Assembly: GCF_037080055.1 (NCBI RefSeq)
Contig: NZ_JBAOJI010000005.1
Coordinates: 186,001-250,000, forward strand
Origin: Halovenus sp037080055
GTDB lineage: Archaea; Halobacteriota; Halobacteria; Halobacteriales; Haloarculaceae
Length of the DNA: 64,000 bases
Direction of reading: 5' to 3'
This document shows, one piece after another, positions 33,936 to 43,089 of the stretch (the first letter of the stretch is position 1; the number at the start of each line of letters is the position of its first letter). Under the pieces are notes generated by a model. It had not been told where the DNA came from. It saw only the letters and a list, made by a program, of their open reading frames with translations, and did not search any database. The position numbers and the translations under genes are program-made.

Positions 33936-36512
33936 ATGAGTATGCGTCGACGGCAATTTGTTCGGCGCCTCTCTGCGAGTGCACTGGCGGCGGGGGCGGC
34001 CACGAAGGCTGGGGCGGAACCGGCCTCGGAAGCCGAATCGGAGTCGTACGACGCACTCGATACGGAGGCGCTTCCGAGTTCTGTACCGATTTCCTGGATC
34101 GTCGAGCGGTTCATCCAGGTCAGCGGAGCAGACAATCCGGCGACTGGGAATCAGGTCGAAACCACAGCGCTCGTTCTCGGTCGAGTTGCGTCGGCTGACG
34201 ACGCGACGCTCTTACAGCAACTGTTCGACTGGGACGCGTACGATTATACCGGACAGAACGCCTTTTCGTCTCTGTTCTCGCCGGTTTCGTGGCCGCTCGA
34301 AGACGGGATTTCGCCGTCGGTCCTAGATTCGTACGACGTGCTGTGGCTAACGGGGACGAAACAGGAGAATTATCAGGGTGGGATCGACACGACGAACACC
34401 GCAATTCCGAGCGATCAGACGTTCTATTCACTGTACGGCCATTCGCCGTTCGTATTCGCGGTCGTCGAGTCGGGGTCGGCACCCGCAGCCGGCAGCGTCG
34501 TCGATCTCACCGGGACGATCCGACACACTGCAGACGGTGACGGACCGATTTCGTCGGGTGACGGTGGCTATCTCGAGATCGAGCGGGTGTCGATCAACGA
34601 TGTCGACCGGACGCCAACGTCGCAGTGGTCGAGCGGCCGTTCGGCGTCGTTCGTCGGCCTCCAACAGCACCCCGAACCGACGCTGACCGGAGCCAAGACG
34701 ACCGTCGATTACGAGGACAACCTCAACAGGCCGGTCGGTGGCTCGATTCTGCGCAAGAACGGCCGGGTCCTGTCTGCCGAGACCTCCGCCGATTCCCTCG
34801 ATCGGCTCGAACTCGACAGCGATTCGCACCAACTGCACGTCGGTGAGGTACTTCCGAGTACGTGGGAGGTCGACGATGACGAGGTCGAGGATATCCCGGT
34901 GAACATCTCGGTCGTGATCGACACCTCCGGGAGCATGAGCGAGACTGACACCGGGTGGCGACAGAACGGTAGGCAACTCTCCCGCATCGCCGCCGCACGT
35001 GAAAGTGCCAAGGAGTTTCTCGCATTCCTCCGAGATGGCATCGCGCTCAGTATCGTCGAGTTCGACACCAGGGCCAGCGTCGTCAGCAATACGGCGGTCC
35101 TGGACGACAGCACCCGGGGACAGTTCAGATCGGACATCGGCTCGCTTCGAGATGGCGGCGACACGGGCATCGGAGACGGATTGCAGACCGCATACCAGAC
35201 GATGGAGAATCAGTCCGGTCGCAAGGTGATCCTGCTTCTCACCGACGGGCAGGAAAACGAGGCTCCCTACGTCTCTGAAGTGCTTCCGGGGCTGCGCGAA
35301 CAGGGCGTGCGCGTGTACACGATTGGAATCGGTGACCAGATTCCCGTCGGCGACATTCAGCTCTGGGCCGAACAGACAAACGCCCGGGCACTGTGGGACT
35401 TCGATGCCGGCGAAATCCGGCAGTTCTTCGAGACGATGGGCGTCGACGTACAGGACAACGCCCGGCTGAAGGAAACCCGTGCGATGGTCGAGGAGGGCGA
35501 TACGGTCGAAGACGACTGTCAGGTCGACAGTAGCTGTGAGGACGTTCAGTTCGCACTCACTTACGAGGGCAGCGATATGGCCCTCAACATCGAGGATCCC
35601 AGCGGGAACGAACTGAGCGAAAGCGGCCAGGTGACGAAGCGAGAAGGCCCGGCACACGAGATCTGGACGATCGACGATCCGCAGTCGGGACAGTACTCCT
35701 ACACAATCGATGTCAACGAGGCCGAAAATCCGCAGATGGCCAGAACGCAGGTCAACGGCGACTCCCCGATCAGCACCGACCTGTTCGTCTCCCGGGATCT
35801 GTACGAACAGACGGGGTTCGTCCGCCTCCGGCTCAAAGTCGAGGATTCGATGCAGCGGTACACCGGCGCGACGGCGACACTCGAAATCCAGCCGCCGGGA
35901 GAGGACGCAGAGCCCGAAGAGATCACGCTGCACGACAACGGCAACGGGGCAGACGACGTGGCCAACGACGGGATCTACTCGAACTACTATCATCCGACGG
36001 CGACCGGCGAATACGAGTTCAAAGCGACGATCGAGGGTGGCGAGTATCCGAACCTCCAGCGGGAATCCCGCCACAGCGAGAACATCGAGACGGTCGTCGA
36101 GGAGCCGATCCGGCCGTTCGAGTGGGACCGTCCGGAAGACGAACCCGCAGGGAGTTCGCTACTCAACGTCCCGTTTTTGATCGGCGGCACTGCGCTGAGT
36201 GCTGCTGCGGCGGGCTACTACTATCTCAAAAAGAAGAGAGGCGGCGGTGGATCCCCTCCGCCGGGCGGTCAGAATCATCCTGCCGGACCGAACGGGCCGA
36301 CCCAGCCCCGGCAACCGGGGCAGAATCGACCCCAACAGCCGAACGGGCCAAACCAGCCTCGACAGCCGAACGGTCCAAATCAGCCCCAGCAACAGGGGCC
36401 GAATCGACCCCAGCAGCCAACTGATCCGAACCAGCCCCAACAGCAACCAGGGTCCGACAGTCCGACCGACGAGAGTGCTCCGGACGACTCCGAGCGGGGG
36501 CCGGACAGATGA
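33936..36512 (+). CDS. exported von Willebrand factor type A protein with C-terminal anchor and Pro/Gln/Asn-rich tail
   Basis: The 858-residue protein has a twin-arginine signal (MSMRRRQFVRRL, then a hydrophobic Ala-rich stretch). An N-terminal OB-like region (about 70-290) is followed by a VWA domain from about residue 320 whose MIDAS motif DTSGSMSETD (D329) is complete. Further beta domains follow (about 530-735; a choice-of-anchor-like HDNGNGADDVANDGIY loop). One transmembrane helix at about 750-765 is followed by a basic KKKRG and a roughly 85-residue tail of repeated Q-P-N-G-P units. MIDAS VWA domains bind proteins through metal. The tail would be cytoplasmic. It is possibly a scaffold with the next gene. 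Confidence 0.82.
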   Translation: MSMRRRQFVRRLSASALAAGAATKAGAEPASEAESESYDALDTEALPSSVPISWIVERFIQVSGADNPATGNQVETTALVLGRVASADDATLLQQLFDWDAYDYTGQNAFSSLFSPVSWPLEDGISPSVLDSYDVLWLTGTKQENYQGGIDTTNTAIPSDQTFYSLYGHSPFVFAVVESGSAPAAGSVVDLTGTIRHTADGDGPISSGDGGYLEIERVSINDVDRTPTSQWSSGRSASFVGLQQHPEPTLTGAKTTVDYEDNLNRPVGGSILRKNGRVLSAETSADSLDRLELDSDSHQLHVGEVLPSTWEVDDDEVEDIPVNISVVIDTSGSMSETDTGWRQNGRQLSRIAAARESAKEFLAFLRDGIALSIVEFDTRASVVSNTAVLDDSTRGQFRSDIGSLRDGGDTGIGDGLQTAYQTMENQSGRKVILLLTDGQENEAPYVSEVLPGLREQGVRVYTIGIGDQIPVGDIQLWAEQTNARALWDFDAGEIRQFFETMGVDVQDNARLKETRAMVEEGDTVEDDCQVDSSCEDVQFALTYEGSDMALNIEDPSGNELSESGQVTKREGPAHEIWTIDDPQSGQYSYTIDVNEAENPQMARTQVNGDSPISTDLFVSRDLYEQTGFVRLRLKVEDSMQRYTGATATLEIQPPGEDAEPEEITLHDNGNGADDVANDGIYSNYYHPTATGEYEFKATIEGGEYPNLQRESRHSENIETVVEEPIRPFEWDRPEDEPAGSSLLNVPFLIGGTALSAAAAGYYYLKKKRGGGGSPPPGGQNHPAGPNGPTQPRQPGQNRPQQPNGPNQPRQPNGPNQPQQQGPNRPQQPTDPNQPQQQPGSDSPTDESAPDDSERGPDR
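36240..36450 (+). repeat. Pro/Gln/Asn-rich low-complexity tail repeats
   Basis: Imperfect units of about 8-10 codons encode variants of QPNGPNQPRQ and QPTDPNQPQQ at the end of the VWA protein. The base pattern CCGAACGGGCC recurs several times, so the tract can change length by slippage. Confidence 0.7.
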
Positions 36513-36551
36513 TGCCAGCCAGACGACGCGAGCGTTCGCTGGGGGTGAGAG

Positions 36552-39500
36552 ATGAGTAACGATTCGTTCGGGTTCGGTCGACGGGCGATGCTGTCCGGTC
36601 TCACTGGGGCAGGACTGTTTCCCACAGTGAGTCCAAGTGCTGCGTCGACATCGACGGCGAAGACTGCACAGTCGGCGGACACCAGTTCACAGATCGATTG
36701 GGAGTGGACACACGACCGGTCACCGAGTACGATCTACTCGCTGGCTGTGACTCCCGACGGAACCCTCGCTGCGGCGGGATTCGAGATCGATTCGAGCGGA
36801 GTCGGGACACAGGAACTGCTACTGCGAGAGATCGACGCGAACGGTCGCGAAATCGGCGGGATACCGGTCGGCAGCGGCGGCGACGAGGTGGGGCTCGGAC
36901 TCACCACGACTCCGTCGGGAGAGCTCGTTTTCGCTGGCGGATCGGGCACTCGTGGCTCGAACTCGCTCGATACGATCGTCGGTCGTTTCGAGACGCCCGA
37001 CGAAACGTCCGGGATCACGACGGCCGGCATCGACGGGACGAACGACACCGCTCACGCCATCGCGGCCGACGACAGCGGCGTTATCGTCGCCGGGGGGACA
37101 CAGTATCTCGGCGGTGCGGACGGTGACGGCGTCGGTCGGTTGGTCCGTCTCGAAAACGGGCGGCAAGTCTGGGCAGAAACCTACGGCGGCGGAGCGCCGG
37201 GGGAACTGTACGACATCCGCCGCACTGGAACCGAGTTCGTCGTCGCCGGGACGCGTGCGGTCGGTGGCTCCGGACAGGCGTGGCTCGGCGTCGTCGGCGA
37301 CGGCGGGACGCTACGGTGGGAAGAGACCTACGGCGGCGTCGGTGATCGAACGGCCTACAGTGTCGTTCCGGCTCACGACGAGGGATTCGTCTTCGCCGGG
37401 ACGACGACCGCTCCGGGGCAGGATACCCCGCTCGCGTGGGTCGGCCGCGTCGACGGCGATGGAGAACTCCTGTGGGAAGAAACCTACGGGACGGCCGACG
37501 GAACTGCCGCGCTCGCGATCGAACGCGACCCCGCGCAGGGATACGTGGTCGCCGGCTACACGACGGATGGTGGCTCCGAGGACGGATGGCTGCTCCACAT
37601 CGACGAGGGCGGGCGTGTCGTCCTCGAAGACACCTACGGCGATTCTGGTGTCGGCCGGTTCCAGGAACTCCTCCGCTTCGATGACGGCTACGTCGCTGCC
37701 GGAGTCCGGCGCGAACCCGGCGCCGGACCGAGCGGGTGGATCCTGAAGACCGCCGGACCCGCGAGTGATCTCGTCGAGGCACTTTCGCTGCCGGCCGAAC
37801 GGCTCTCGGAGACGCTCGAACGCCACGTCGAAGAACGCGAGGACGCTGTGCTCGAAGAGGCGTACTCGAACACGGATGTTCTCGAGGACGATGTCCTGCC
37901 GGAAGTCGATACGGAAGAGGGCGTAAAAAAGGGACTGAGTGTTGCCATCGATAGCACGAAGGATCTGCTCATCAACCCCGGACAGTACTCGAATCTGAAA
38001 AGCGGCGGGGCACTGATCGCTGCAGACATCGCCGAAGAGGTCGGGAGCGAAGCCCTCGGAAACGTGCTCGCAGGCTGGACGATGGACAGACTCGCGAAGA
38101 ACCCGGAACAGAATGCCAAGCGGTACAACCAGTACGTCGCAGACCTCACCGAACACGAGTGGTTTCTCAGACCGCACAGCTACACCGTCGATCAGCCAGT
38201 CGTCGACCACACGAAACTCGATACGTATCAGGAGGCGAACGAGAGCGTGCGGACACTGGTCGACCGGATTGAGACGTTCGGACAGCGGCCGACGCCCAGC
38301 GCACTCAACGACGGACACGTTGAGTCGGTCTTCTTGCAGTTGGCGGCGACGCTGACCGATCCCGCAGGTATCGGTGACCTCGAACGCCGCAGCACGTACC
38401 CGACAGATCTGGTCGTCCTCCCAGACGGCACGGTCTTCAACACCCAGCGGGGAGCAGGCAATCTCCCGGCCATCCAGACCGCCGCCGAGGAGTACGAGGA
38501 GAAGGGCGTTTTCGACTGGTTCTCTCTCGGCACGGAGATTACCGGACTCCTTCTCGCTGCGGCATCTGTCGTCGCCATCGGTGTCGGCGTGGCGTTGGTC
38601 GTCATTCCGGAGCCGAGCACGTCGACCATCGGAGCGGGCTTGATCCTCATTTCGACCGGCAAGTCGATCGGCACGGCGGCCACAGTCGCTGGTGTGGCCT
38701 CTGTGAGTACAGATCTGCTCGGCTCGATGAAAGAACTCGAAATCCAGGAGGCCATTCTGACCCGGCACATGCAGATCCATCTGGAGACGCTGCGGGATAT
38801 CGACAATCTCGGTCGGATCGCTGATCTGACTGTGGACTGGCTCGATAGCCAGTTCGACGATCCGACCAGCGGCACTGTTGCGGGAACGATCGACTTCCCG
38901 GAAGGGTTCGACACCACGCCGGACAATCCGCTGAAACCGTCCGAATCCGCCGGCGACGGTGAGAAAGAACTCGTGACCGGTGAGATCGATACCGAGTACG
39001 AAATCTCCGGCGAGGCGTCCGTTCCAGCACGGATTCTCGGATTCAGTTCTTATCACTCCGGCGCGGGCGAGGACCTGCCACCGCTTCAGGGATTTGCGAC
39101 AACCTCTCCGCCGTCGAATGCGTCCCCACTGCAGGTCGGAGAAGGGGCTGCCGGACGGCGGAACCTCGATTATGTCTTCCACCATCCCGTCGAAGACCAG
39201 TTCCGTCAGCACTTCTTCACCGTTCATCTCGTGCTCGCGGGCAGACACGTAGATACTGCGACTGCGGTCGCCGACGTGGAGTACGATCCTGGGTTCCTCT
39301 CGCTACCGCTCGGTGCACCGACCGGTCCGGATCAGCTCTCGGCCGGCACTGCAGAGCAGTCCCTGCAACTGACGCCGTACGCAACCGCCGACACGCCGGC
39401 AGCGCGGTCAATGACCGCACAGGAAGTCGACGACCTCCGCGGTGAAACGGCAGTCCTAGCGAGCGAGCGACTCGACGGCGGGAGCACCCTCTCCCAGACG

Positions 39501-40640
39501 ATAACGGTGCCAGGCGAACTACAGTCGGCGGCGTTCACGCTGCTGGGGCCGCCAGGAGCCAGCACGGAACTGCACCTGGAGGGGCCGACGGGGACCGCCG
39601 TCGCGGGCCCCGAGCGAACGAGCGACGACCTGGGTGTCGAGTCAACCGTTAGCACGAATACGGGCGGCCGACAAATCGCTGTCTATCCCAGCACCGAGAC
39701 GGAGGTTTCCCTTACCGTCCGCGTTCCGCCGGAAGAGCCTCGTCCAGTCTCGGTCACGCTGTTGCAGATCGACACGCCAGAGCGGCCACCGGTGCTCGGA
39801 ACCAACCCTACCCAACTGTCGCTGTACGGGAACCCTGACGAGCAGATCGGTAGAAATCTCACCGTCACCGAAGTTGGCAACCAGCAAGCGATCGAGGCGC
39901 TTCGCCTTTCCGCCGGGCCGCTCTCGAACGGCGCGGGAACCGAACTGGCCGGAGAGACGATTTCCGCCGACGTCGACACCGACCGAATCCCCGCGAGTGA
40001 GCGAACAACCGCGGGAGTGGCCGTCAGCACACCCGAGCAGTCGACACTCGACGGCGAGCCGACCCGATTCGCGGGGACGCTCGACATCGATACCAGGAAC
40101 GCTGGTTCGCTCGCAATCCCGGTTTCAGTGTTGGTCCTCGATAGCACTGTCGAGGAGGCACGGTTGCTCGATGCGGATCAGTCAGTGCGGAGAGCGGCCG
40201 TCCGGACTCTCTCGCCGGAGGAGGTACCCGAACCGCCCGCGGAGACACTCAGCCTGTACCGCGTGACGATTGAGGGCAGTGGCTCGGCGACAGTTTCCTT
40301 CGCACCCCCAGAAGGAGCCGAGACGACAACCAGCGAACTCGTCCGCCTCTCCGACGGGAGCTACGAGTCTGTCGATCCCGACGTCTCAGTTCGGGGGACT
40401 CCCCTGGAGTTCGAGTCCGGCGAGCACACCGTTGCGCTTCTCGCACGGACTGACGACGAAGAGTCGGGGACGAACGGAGGATCCGACGACGGGGGATCCG
40501 ACGATGGAGACGGCGGATCAGGCGACCTGAACGAGGGCCTCCCGCTGTCTGAGGAGGAACTGGCGGGTGCGGGACTGGTGACGCTCAGTCTGCTCTATCT
40601 CGCAGCGAGAGCGACATCTGACGACGAGGGCGGACGCTGA
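36552..40640 (+). CDS. very large exported protein with beta-propeller-like repeats
   Basis: The 1362-residue protein has a twin-arginine signal (FGFGRRAMLSGLTGAG). Propeller-like repeats of about 50 residues follow, marked by WAETYGGG, WEETYGGVG, WEETYGTADG and LEDTYGDSG (about residues 205-365). A helical segment contains hydrophobic helices near 660-720 (LLLAAASVVAIGVGVALVV). Beta-sandwich domains lead to an Asp/Gly-rich linker (GGSDDGGSDDGDGGSG), and a final hydrophobic helix is followed by a charged end. It begins 39 bp after the VWA gene, so the two are probably co-transcribed and may form a cell-surface complex. I do not recognise the whole-protein family. Confidence 0.72.
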   Translation: MSNDSFGFGRRAMLSGLTGAGLFPTVSPSAASTSTAKTAQSADTSSQIDWEWTHDRSPSTIYSLAVTPDGTLAAAGFEIDSSGVGTQELLLREIDANGREIGGIPVGSGGDEVGLGLTTTPSGELVFAGGSGTRGSNSLDTIVGRFETPDETSGITTAGIDGTNDTAHAIAADDSGVIVAGGTQYLGGADGDGVGRLVRLENGRQVWAETYGGGAPGELYDIRRTGTEFVVAGTRAVGGSGQAWLGVVGDGGTLRWEETYGGVGDRTAYSVVPAHDEGFVFAGTTTAPGQDTPLAWVGRVDGDGELLWEETYGTADGTAALAIERDPAQGYVVAGYTTDGGSEDGWLLHIDEGGRVVLEDTYGDSGVGRFQELLRFDDGYVAAGVRREPGAGPSGWILKTAGPASDLVEALSLPAERLSETLERHVEEREDAVLEEAYSNTDVLEDDVLPEVDTEEGVKKGLSVAIDSTKDLLINPGQYSNLKSGGALIAADIAEEVGSEALGNVLAGWTMDRLAKNPEQNAKRYNQYVADLTEHEWFLRPHSYTVDQPVVDHTKLDTYQEANESVRTLVDRIETFGQRPTPSALNDGHVESVFLQLAATLTDPAGIGDLERRSTYPTDLVVLPDGTVFNTQRGAGNLPAIQTAAEEYEEKGVFDWFSLGTEITGLLLAAASVVAIGVGVALVVIPEPSTSTIGAGLILISTGKSIGTAATVAGVASVSTDLLGSMKELEIQEAILTRHMQIHLETLRDIDNLGRIADLTVDWLDSQFDDPTSGTVAGTIDFPEGFDTTPDNPLKPSESAGDGEKELVTGEIDTEYEISGEASVPARILGFSSYHSGAGEDLPPLQGFATTSPPSNASPLQVGEGAAGRRNLDYVFHHPVEDQFRQHFFTVHLVLAGRHVDTATAVADVEYDPGFLSLPLGAPTGPDQLSAGTAEQSLQLTPYATADTPAARSMTAQEVDDLRGETAVLASERLDGGSTLSQTITVPGELQSAAFTLLGPPGASTELHLEGPTGTAVAGPERTSDDLGVESTVSTNTGGRQIAVYPSTETEVSLTVRVPPEEPRPVSVTLLQIDTPERPPVLGTNPTQLSLYGNPDEQIGRNLTVTEVGNQQAIEALRLSAGPLSNGAGTELAGETISADVDTDRIPASERTTAGVAVSTPEQSTLDGEPTRFAGTLDIDTRNAGSLAIPVSVLVLDSTVEEARLLDADQSVRRAAVRTLSPEEVPEPPAETLSLYRVTIEGSGSATVSFAPPEGAETTTSELVRLSDGSYESVDPDVSVRGTPLEFESGEHTVALLARTDDEESGTNGGSDDGGSDDGDGGSGDLNEGLPLSEEELAGAGLVTLSLLYLAARATSDDEGGR

Positions 40641-40751
40641 GACGGCCATCACCGACCGCGAGTCGTTCGGACCGCGTTCGAGTGTGGACGACTGGAACCG
40701 GCCGTGTGCATACTAAGGATTATATGCCGATGGGAACCAACGAATCAGACA

Positions 40752-41435
40752 GTGACAGATCCGATTCCAGCCGGCTGTGGGCCGATCGATGACCTGCTCG
40801 GCGGCGGCTTCGAGCGCGGTGCAGTGACACAGATCTACGGCGCGCCAGCGGCGGGCAAGAGCAACCTCGTCCTCGCGGCGGCCGTCGAGGTGGCCGCCGA
40901 CGGCGGGTCGGCGCTGTATATCGACACCGAAGGGATGCCGGTCGAACGGCTCGAACAACTCGCCCAGCCGTACGACGCCGACCTCGACGAGATTGCTTCG
41001 CGGATTATCATCACCGAGGCCCACTCTTTTGCGGAACAGCGCGAGGCGGTGCAGGACGCCGAAGAGTTCGCCGAGCAGGTCGACTTCATCGCGCTGGACA
41101 GCGCCACCGGCTTTTATCGACTCGAACGCACCGAACAGGACGAGGGCGACGCACTCCGGGCGATTGGCCGCCAGATCACCCATCTCCTCTCGCTGGCGCG
41201 CAAACACGACCTCGCAGTTGCCTTTACAAATCAGGTCTACACCGACCCGGACAGCGACGCGACGAGCGGACTCGGCGGACACACGCTAGATCACTGGTCT
41301 GCGCTCATCCTTCGACTGGATCGGTTCCGCGGCGGGAACCGGCGCGCGACACTCGAAAAACATCACAGCAAGGAAGCCGGCGGCACGGCCCAGTTCCAGA
41401 TTACCGACGCCGGGCTGGTGGGAACGGGGCAGTGA
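40752..41435 (+). CDS. radB: RadB, RadA-like recombination mediator
   Basis: The 227-residue RecA-fold ATPase begins at the GTG at 40752 (VTDPIPAGCGPIDDLLGGGF). An earlier ATG at 40704 is rejected because the TATA box (TTATATG near 40720) would then lie inside the coding region. Walker A is YGAPAAGKSN and Walker B is VDFIALDSATG. A C-terminal HHSKEAGGTAQFQI is typical of RadB. RadB lacks the N-terminal DNA-binding domain of RadA and assists RadA filament formation in homologous recombination. Confidence 0.92.
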   Translation: MTDPIPAGCGPIDDLLGGGFERGAVTQIYGAPAAGKSNLVLAAAVEVAADGGSALYIDTEGMPVERLEQLAQPYDADLDEIASRIIITEAHSFAEQREAVQDAEEFAEQVDFIALDSATGFYRLERTEQDEGDALRAIGRQITHLLSLARKHDLAVAFTNQVYTDPDSDATSGLGGHTLDHWSALILRLDRFRGGNRRATLEKHHSKEAGGTAQFQITDAGLVGTGQ

Positions 41436-41514
41436 CCCGTCGTCTTCTCAAACAGCGTTGACTTGTCGACTCGGCGGCACACACTCCTAAGAGATCCCCC
41501 GTCGAACGCATTCC

Positions 41515-42294
41515 ATGGACGAACTGGCAGGATCGACCGCGTTTGTCACGGGTGCAAGTCAGGGAATCGGCGAAGAGATCGCGGTCACGCTGGCCGACTA
41601 CGGCGTCAACGTCGCGCTCGCGGCCCGTTCTGACGGCATCTACGAGACGGCAGACCGGATCGATGCGCCGGAGCAGACACTCGCCGTCGAGACGGACGTG
41701 ACCGACGGATCGAACGTCGAGGAGTCGATTGCGGAAACAGTCGACACCTTCGGCGGCCTCGATATCCTCGTGAACAATGCCGGCATCGAGGGGCCGACCG
41801 CACCGGTCGGCGAGATCGAGACAGACGACTTCACGCAGATGACCGACGTGAAGGTGACGGGACCGTTCCTCTGTCTCAAACATAGCGTGGACGCGTTGCG
41901 GGAGAGCGAGCGCGGGACGGTCATCAACATCTCCTCGATCGGCGGGAAGCGACCGTATCCGAACCGGACACCTTACGCGGCCGCCAACATGGCGATGATC
42001 GGCATGAGTCGGACGTGGGCGCACGAACTCGGCACGGACGACATCACGGTCAATACGATTTGTCCCGGACCCGTCGAGGGGCCGCGGATCGAACGCGTCA
42101 TCGAGGCACAGGCGGAGGCCCGCGACGTTCCGACCGAAACAGTCCGCGAAGAGGAGTATTTCGACGACCTTGCGCTGGCGGAGTTCATCGATCCCGACAA
42201 CATCGCGGAGATGATCGCCTACCTCGCCAGCGACGCCGGCCGCCAGATCACCGCACAGGATATCAACATCGACTCCGGCGGGACGTGGTACTGA
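41515..42294 (+). CDS. short-chain dehydrogenase/reductase with altered active-site lysine
   Basis: This is a 259-residue classical SDR. It has the cofactor motif TGASQGIGEE (12-21), the NNAG motif (87-90), the catalytic Ser region INISS (140-141) and Tyr154. The Lys of YxxxK is Asn158 (YAAAN). The C-terminal ITAQDINIDSGGTWY is usual for the family. The nearest functional relatives are 3-oxoacyl reductases and glucose or sorbitol dehydrogenases; the substrate is unknown. The missing lysine, which lowers the tyrosine pKa, suggests reduced or different activity. It stands alone, 80 bp after radB. Confidence 0.82.
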   Translation: MDELAGSTAFVTGASQGIGEEIAVTLADYGVNVALAARSDGIYETADRIDAPEQTLAVETDVTDGSNVEESIAETVDTFGGLDILVNNAGIEGPTAPVGEIETDDFTQMTDVKVTGPFLCLKHSVDALRESERGTVINISSIGGKRPYPNRTPYAAANMAMIGMSRTWAHELGTDDITVNTICPGPVEGPRIERVIEAQAEARDVPTETVREEEYFDDLALAEFIDPDNIAEMIAYLASDAGRQITAQDINIDSGGTWY

Positions 42295-42349
42295 CTCCGG
42301 GTGGCGATGGATAGCACGATTCATTACGCTCCGTGTCCTTCCGTCGGGT

Positions 42350-42529
42350 ATGAGTGCCATCGAACCGCCGACGGAGCGAACCTGCGAGCGCTGTGGTCGC
42401 GTCGAGGAGTGGGACGAGGATCAACAGACCTTCGTCGCAGCGAGCGACGACTCACTCGGGCAGCCACACTGTCTCCACGAGTGGGATATCAACGGTCAGT
42501 ACAACCCGCTTCAGGAATCCGAATCCTGA
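42350..42529 (+). CDS. small zinc-finger-like protein (HEWDINGxYNP type)
   Basis: I translated a 59-residue protein from the ATG at 42350. It has the Cys pair CERCG near residue 12, then a Cys-His pair in PHCLHEWDINGQYNPL, which together could bind zinc. The HEWDINGQYNP ending is a conserved haloarchaeal signature known to me only as uncharacterised. Its stop is one base before the cutA start, so the two are almost certainly co-translated. Confidence 0.75.
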   Translation: MSAIEPPTERTCERCGRVEEWDEDQQTFVAASDDSLGQPHCLHEWDINGQYNPLQESES

Positions 42530-42530
42530 G

Positions 42531-42830
42531 ATGCCAACCATCTACATCACGGCACCGCCCGAGGAGGGTCCGGCAATTGCCGAGACGCTCGTCGAGGACG
42601 AACTCGCCGCCTGTGTCAACATCGTCGACTGTCGGTCTGTCTACCGCTGGGACGGCGAGATTCACGACGACGACGAACTGATTTTGCTGGCGAAGACCAC
42701 CGACGAGCGCTACCCGGACCTGAAAACTCGGGTCGTCGAACTCCACCCGTACGACGTGCCGTGTATCGAGCGATTCGAGGAAGCAGATGCGCTCGATTCC
42801 TTCGCGCAGTGGCGGGCGGACGCGACCTGA
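42531..42830 (+). CDS. cutA: divalent cation tolerance protein CutA
   Basis: This 99-residue trimeric ferredoxin-like protein has MPTIYITAPPEEGPAIAETL, ACVNIVDCRSVYRWDGEI and LKTRVVELHPYDVPCIERF, all characteristic of CutA1. The family is linked to copper tolerance in E. coli, but its molecular function is not settled. It overlaps no gene but starts one base after the small zinc-finger-like gene. Confidence 0.93.
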   Translation: MPTIYITAPPEEGPAIAETLVEDELAACVNIVDCRSVYRWDGEIHDDDELILLAKTTDERYPDLKTRVVELHPYDVPCIERFEEADALDSFAQWRADAT

Positions 42831-42833
42831 TCT

Positions 42834-43007
42834 TCAGATCCGGCGGCGAAGCAGCCGATAACTCCCGTACCCGACAGCGGCACCGATGCCGGCCGCGAGG
42901 GCGAGCGTACCGAGCGTGAACGATGTCACGCCCGCGAGGACCGTCCCTGTCGCGGATCCGAGCCCTCCACCGAGTGCGATTGCGGTGGTGTCGTCGTCAT
43001 TGCTCAT
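42834..43007 (-). CDS. small membrane protein
   Basis: From the ATG at 43007 it is 57 residues: an acidic N-terminus (MSNDDDT), a Gly/Ala/Thr-rich hydrophobic region long enough for one or two helices, and a basic end, RLLRRRI. This topology fits an inner-membrane hairpin. It is convergent with cutA, three bases apart. No family is recognised. Confidence 0.55.
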   Translation of the reverse strand: MSNDDDTTAIALGGGLGSATGTVLAGVTSFTLGTLALAAGIGAAVGYGSYRLLRRRI

Positions 43008-43089
43008 GTTTTCCCGTTTCTGACACCAGCCGATAGGGATTACGCCTCGTTTCACCGCTGGAAACGACCAGAAATCAGACGCCCGTCGG

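Noticed and set aside
34428..36074. 548-codon minus frame over the VWA gene
   Set aside because: Antisense shadow; Arg-rich and no promoter.
37311..39248. 645-codon minus frame over the propeller gene
   Set aside because: Antisense shadow of a frame with signal peptide and repeats.
40704..40751. Upstream ATG start for radB
   Set aside because: The TATA box lies inside this extension and the family N-terminus matches the GTG at 40752.
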